From positions 22,160-86,159 of the forward strand of contig CAZWBW010000001.1 of the NCBI GenBank assembly GCA_964632355.1: a stretch of DNA of 64,000 bases. Direction: 5' to 3'. Position numbers and translations under genes: made by a program. Position 1 is the stretch's first letter. Every line of letters begins with the position of its first letter. Source of the DNA: JALOAP01 sp964632355. Lineage in GTDB: Bacteria > Chloroflexota > Dehalococcoidia > Tepidiformales > Tepidiformaceae. The notes beneath the pieces are model-generated. The model searched no databases. It saw only the letters and a program-made list of their open reading frames with translations, and was not told the DNA's origin. This document shows positions 60,898 to 64,000 of the stretch, piece by piece.

Positions 60898-61527
60898 ATG
60901 GCCGCATTCGAACGCGACGAGCGCGGGTACCACCGCGGCGAACGCGAAATGCAGCGCCGTTTCGACACCGTGCGCCTGGCCGACCGCCTCGCCGATGTCA
61001 CCAGGCACGCCGTCATCACCGCATCCGATCGCGCCTTCATCGAAGCGCGCGACCACTTCTTCCTCGCCACCGCCGACGAAGGTGGTAACGTCGACTGCTC
61101 CTACAAGGGCGGCGACCCCGGGTTCGTTCGCGTCATCGACGACCGCCACATCGCCTTCCCGAGCTACGACGGCAACGGCATCTTCATGAGCGCCGGCAAC
61201 CTCCTTTCGCATCCGAAGGTCGGCCTGCTCTTTATCGATTGGGAGCGCGGCTGGCGCATGCGTCTCAACGGCGTCGCCAGCCTGCATTTCGACGACCCGC
61301 TCCTCGCCGAGTTCCCCGGCGCGCAGTTCATCGTTCGCGTCCGCGCCGAGGAGGTCTTCCCGAACTGTCCCCGGTACATCCACAAGATGCAGCTCGTGGA
61401 GCGATCGAAGTTCGTCCCCCGCGCGGAATGCGAAACGCCCGAGCCCGAATGGAAGGACCACTTCGAGGATGTACTCCCGGCCGACCAGCAAAAACGCCGC
61501 GCGGCGAAGCGAGACGCATCAGGGTGA
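60898..61527 (+). CDS. PPOX-family split-barrel protein
   Basis: 209 residues: helical start, then FFLATADEGGNVDCSYKGGDPGF and HPKVGLLFIDWERGWRMRLNG, typical of pyridoxamine-5'-phosphate-oxidase-like FMN-binding proteins. GGAGGGAA precedes the ATG. Its stop overlaps the PPK2 start (GTGA). Confidence 0.85.
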   Translation: MAAFERDERGYHRGEREMQRRFDTVRLADRLADVTRHAVITASDRAFIEARDHFFLATADEGGNVDCSYKGGDPGFVRVIDDRHIAFPSYDGNGIFMSAGNLLSHPKVGLLFIDWERGWRMRLNGVASLHFDDPLLAEFPGAQFIVRVRAEEVFPNCPRYIHKMQLVERSKFVPRAECETPEPEWKDHFEDVLPADQQKRRAAKRDASG

Positions 61528-62321
61528 CCCAGCCGCTCGTCCCGCCCATCGACCGGCCCGTGAACCTGGCGGAGTACGACCCGGACTACACAGCTGGCCT
61601 CGATAAGCGCGAGGCGAAGGACGAGTTGCAGGACCTGCGCAAGCGGATCGACGAACTCCAGAGACTGCTCTACGCCGACGGGCGCTTCGCGGTGCTGGTG
61701 CTCTTCCAGGGCATCGACACCTCCGGGAAAGACAGCACCATCAACAGCGTGTTCCAGGTCGCGGGGCCCATTGGCTGCTCCGTGGTGAGCTTTGGCCCAC
61801 CCACCGATGAGGAACTCGCTCACGACTACCTCTGGCGCTACCACCGGCATACGCCTCGCCGCGGCCACATCACCGTCTTCAACCGTTCGCACTACGAAGC
61901 GGTGCTCGCCGAGCGCGTCCAGGGCATTGTCCCGCCCGAGGCCTGGCGCCGCCGCTACGACGAGCTCAACGCGTTCGAGCGCTACCTGTCGCAGGGAACC
62001 GTGATTCTGAAGTTCTTCCTGCACATCTCGAACGACGAGCAGCGCGAACGCCTCCAGGCACGCATCGATACCCCTCGGAAGCGGTGGAAGTTCAATCGCG
62101 CCGATCTTGAAGAGCGCCGCCACTGGGACGACTACATGGCCGCCAGTGCCGACATGCTGACCTTCTGTAACACCCGGGAGGCGCCGTGGTGCATCGTCCC
62201 GGCGAACAGGAAGTGGGTGCGGGACCTCTTCGTTGCCCGGACCGTGGTCGAGCGCCTCGAACGGCTCCAGCTTCGGTACCCGGAGCCCGAGGCGGGCATC
62301 GAAGGCATCGTCGTCGAGTAG
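61524..62321 (+). CDS. PPK2-family polyphosphate kinase
   Basis: A 265-residue PPK2: Walker A FQGIDTSGKDST (about 61-72), FNRSHYEAVL, and the lid with RIDTPRKRWKFNRADLEER. It transfers phosphate between polyphosphate and nucleotides. The GTG start is in the overlap with the PPOX gene, so the two are co-translated. No polyphosphate-synthesising ppk1 is in the window. Confidence 0.94.
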   Translation: MTQPLVPPIDRPVNLAEYDPDYTAGLDKREAKDELQDLRKRIDELQRLLYADGRFAVLVLFQGIDTSGKDSTINSVFQVAGPIGCSVVSFGPPTDEELAHDYLWRYHRHTPRRGHITVFNRSHYEAVLAERVQGIVPPEAWRRRYDELNAFERYLSQGTVILKFFLHISNDEQRERLQARIDTPRKRWKFNRADLEERRHWDDYMAASADMLTFCNTREAPWCIVPANRKWVRDLFVARTVVERLERLQLRYPEPEAGIEGIVVE

Positions 62322-62344
62322 CGTTGGAGTTGCCCGCGCCGTCG

Positions 62345-62350
62345 TACACT
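62345..62350 (+). promoter_or_regulatory. -10 element of leaderless promoter
   Basis: TACACT, six bases before ATG 62357. TTGGAG at 62324 could be a -35 element. Confidence 0.55.
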
Positions 62351-62356
62351 TCGCCC

Positions 62357-63229
62357 ATGACCAGCACCCGGGGCGCGGACGAACGAGCGGAACGGCATCG
62401 GGTCGAAGAACTGCTGCTCGACGAGATTACCGACCAGCTCGACCGAACGCGCCGCCTGCTCATGGGGAACCCCGAAGCTGCCGCGGAGGCCGCCCTCGCT
62501 CGCGCAGGCCGCGAGCAAGAGGCCGAACTCCGCATCGCCGCGGAGCTCGCGGTTACGGAGCCGCTCGCAGATCCCGGCCGGTTCCCGGAAGCGCACCGCC
62601 TCGTCGTACGCGCGCTCGAAGTGCTCGACCGCGAAGGTTCGCGGCATCCGCCGGCGCCCAGATTCGGTCCGCTGACGCCGCTCTTCACGTTCGCCATCGA
62701 ATTCGTCGTCGACTACATCGTGAAGTCCTACGCGCGGGACATCGTCGGGAAGCTCCAGACCCTGTATGCGCGCCGAGAGGCGCAGTGTCCCCCTGGGCGT
62801 CCGGAGCGGCGGCAACTTGCCCGCGCGCGAATGGAGGTCGACCGCATCGCGCCGGGGTTCCAGGGTGGCGGTCTCGCCGCGCCGCTGCTCGTTGGCGCAG
62901 GCGCCGCGCTGCCCCTCCTCGCCTCGGTCACTGACTACCTTGGCGCGGTCAACCTCCGCAACCCCTATGTCGTCTGGGCCGGGCTCGCCGCGGTGTTCGT
63001 GGTATTCCTGTTCCTCTCGACCGTGTTGCTGCGTGGGGCCGCGGTAGCCCACCGCCGTTCGCGGCTCATCATGGAGCAGCCGCTCGCCGCTCTGTGGCAG
63101 ACCATCGGCGCGGCCGGCAACCCGCCGGAGGACAAGAGCGTCATCATCGCCACCATCTCTGTCCTGCTGACCGCGCTCGTTTGGGTGGTCCTGCCCGTCG
63201 CCGCCGTGGTGGTGTTCGTGCTGGACTAA
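62357..63229 (+). CDS. Membrane protein of unknown function with helical cytoplasmic part
   Basis: 290 residues: a charged helical region (1-110), a helical middle and three C-terminal membrane helices (about 175-195, 205-235, 260-290). No family recognised. The last four bases overlap the convergent glutaredoxin-like gene. Confidence 0.65.
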   Translation: MTSTRGADERAERHRVEELLLDEITDQLDRTRRLLMGNPEAAAEAALARAGREQEAELRIAAELAVTEPLADPGRFPEAHRLVVRALEVLDREGSRHPPAPRFGPLTPLFTFAIEFVVDYIVKSYARDIVGKLQTLYARREAQCPPGRPERRQLARARMEVDRIAPGFQGGGLAAPLLVGAGAALPLLASVTDYLGAVNLRNPYVVWAGLAAVFVVFLFLSTVLLRGAAVAHRRSRLIMEQPLAALWQTIGAAGNPPEDKSVIIATISVLLTALVWVVLPVAAVVVFVLD

Positions 63230-63483
63230 CCGCGAAGCAGCTCGGTCAACCGGTCCTCGAGAACATTCCCGCGGATCGGCGCCTTCGCGACCTCTGCGCC
63301 ATCGAGCGTGACCACGGGAATCTCGTACAGGTACCGGCGGTGTAACTCGTCGTCGGCCTCGATGTTGACCAGTTCCAGTTCGAACCCGAGCTCCGGAGCG
63401 AGCCGCCGCAACTCACCTTCGGCGTCGTCGCACAGGTGACAGCCTGGCCGTCCGTACAGGGTTACAACGGGACGCGCGCCCAT
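63226..63483 (-). CDS. Glutaredoxin-like (DUF836) protein
   Basis: An 85-residue thioredoxin-fold protein with redox motif PGCHLC (Cys15, Cys18), a YEIPVVTLDG cis-Pro segment and a terminal helix. Thiol-disulfide role likely. Three bases separate it from lgt upstream on the same strand. Confidence 0.88.
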   Translation of the reverse strand: MGARPVVTLYGRPGCHLCDDAEGELRRLAPELGFELELVNIEADDELHRRYLYEIPVVTLDGAEVAKAPIRGNVLEDRLTELLRG

Positions 63484-63486
63484 CGC

Positions 63487-64000
63487 TCAGGCGGAAGCCG
63501 CTTGCTCGGCTTCCTGCTGGTCGCCCTCGCTATCGCCCCAGACACGCTCCGCGTACTCACGGGTGATCGGGCCCGGCCAGCGAAGGAAGATGCCCGCGAG
63601 GATGATCGCCGCGCCGACGATGAGGCCGCTCACGAGCTGCGGAATCGGGATATCCCAAAGCGTCTGCTCGTCGTTCCGGAAGAACGAGAGGAAGAACCGC
63701 ATCACGCCGTAGAGCAGCATGTAGCAGGCGAACACCCAGCCCGGGGCCTTCAGCCAGCGCCGCGCAACGAACAGCAGGATCGCGAGGATGATGAAGTCGC
63801 CGATGAGCTCGTAGCCGCCCGCAACCGGGTGTACGGGATAGGTATCGCCGGGCGGCAGCGGGCCATTCGGGAACCGCTCGCTCGCGAACTCCCGGTACTG
63901 GGGGCTGTCCGGGTGCAGGTACTTCACGCCCCACGGGAGGTCCGTGCGGTCCGACAGGTGCTCACCGTTGATCAGGTCGCCGATGCGCCCGATGCCCTGC
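63487..64000 (-). CDS. lgt: Prolipoprotein diacylglyceryl transferase, 3' part
   Basis: The frame is open to the window edge, so the 5' end is missing. The visible 170 residues contain the Lgt signature GRIGDLINGEHL and TDLPWGV, then VHPVAGGYELI and the last membrane helices with YGVMRFFLSFFR. Lgt attaches diacylglycerol to the lipobox Cys of prolipoproteins. The acidic C-terminal tail is soluble. Confidence 0.95.
   Translation of the reverse strand, partial: QGIGRIGDLINGEHLSDRTDLPWGVKYLHPDSPQYREFASERFPNGPLPPGDTYPVHPVAGGYELIGDFIILAILLFVARRWLKAPGWVFACYMLLYGVMRFFLSFFRNDEQTLWDIPIPQLVSGLIVGAAIILAGIFLRWPGPITREYAERVWGDSEGDQQEAEQAASA

Overview
The window is 64 kb of dense, GC-rich, chromosomal DNA with almost no spare sequence. 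I found no tRNA or rRNA, no insertion sequence, no phage gene and no CRISPR array. Gene content suggests a Chloroflexota-like bacterium, possibly Dehalococcoidia/Tepidiformales; this is inferred from gene content only. It combines menaquinone synthesis (menG, menA), LytR-CpsA-Psr and PASTA proteins, ECF-type vitamin uptake, flavin/F420-type oxidoreductases (LLM, two PPOX proteins) and a translin-family protein. Many genes have a TANNNT promoter hexamer six bases before the start codon, which predicts widespread leaderless transcripts.

Layout. 1-1282: end of etfB and all of etfA (electron transfer flavoprotein). 1432-5312 (minus): a two-gene ABC exporter with one predicted degenerate ATP site. 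5474-10474: small metabolic and RNA-related genes (translin-like, FmdB zinc ribbon, flavin reductase, phosphotriesterase-like hydrolase, surE, amidohydrolase, thpR). 10531-16055 (minus): the most interesting block, a cobalamin riboswitch with its own terminator. It is followed by a secreted alpha/alpha-barrel protein, EcfT, a fused double EcfA ATPase, a DUF4430-like anchored protein and an ECF S component. Together these look like a B12-repressed uptake system built from bacterial counterparts of the two intrinsic factor/transcobalamin domains.

16115-23659: a pseudo-receiver, a RodZ-like HTH protein ending in a PASTA domain, rimO, an HpaB/AbfD-family flavoprotein lacking Fe-S ligands, a class III CoA transferase, DinB-like and YciI proteins. 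23941-35805: SHOCT/DUF4352-like protein, DUF2277, menG-menA, an M50 protease with CBS domains, recF, PrsW-like protease, nagA, an LCP ligase, a Lon-N-domain protein, tsaE-tsaB and ndk. 35926-42733 (minus): CsbD, two overlapping ABC-2 ATPase/permease pairs, ruvB, MarC and an anchored alpha/alpha-barrel protein.

43072-54131: lipB next to an E2-like acyltransferase that has lost both its lipoyl lysine and its catalytic histidine, a metzincin protease, a PilZ protein, rimI, a thioredoxin reductase-like enzyme, rsmE, a class II aldolase, an ASCH/winged-helix protein, rmuC and a minimal GntR regulator. 54223-64000: LLM oxidoreductase, a large Gln-rich VWA protein, GlsB, coaX-coaBC (CoA synthesis), two divergent PPOX proteins, a PPK2 kinase, a membrane protein, a glutaredoxin-like protein and the 3' part of lgt. 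Overlapping ATGA/GTGA junctions are frequent and define the operons.
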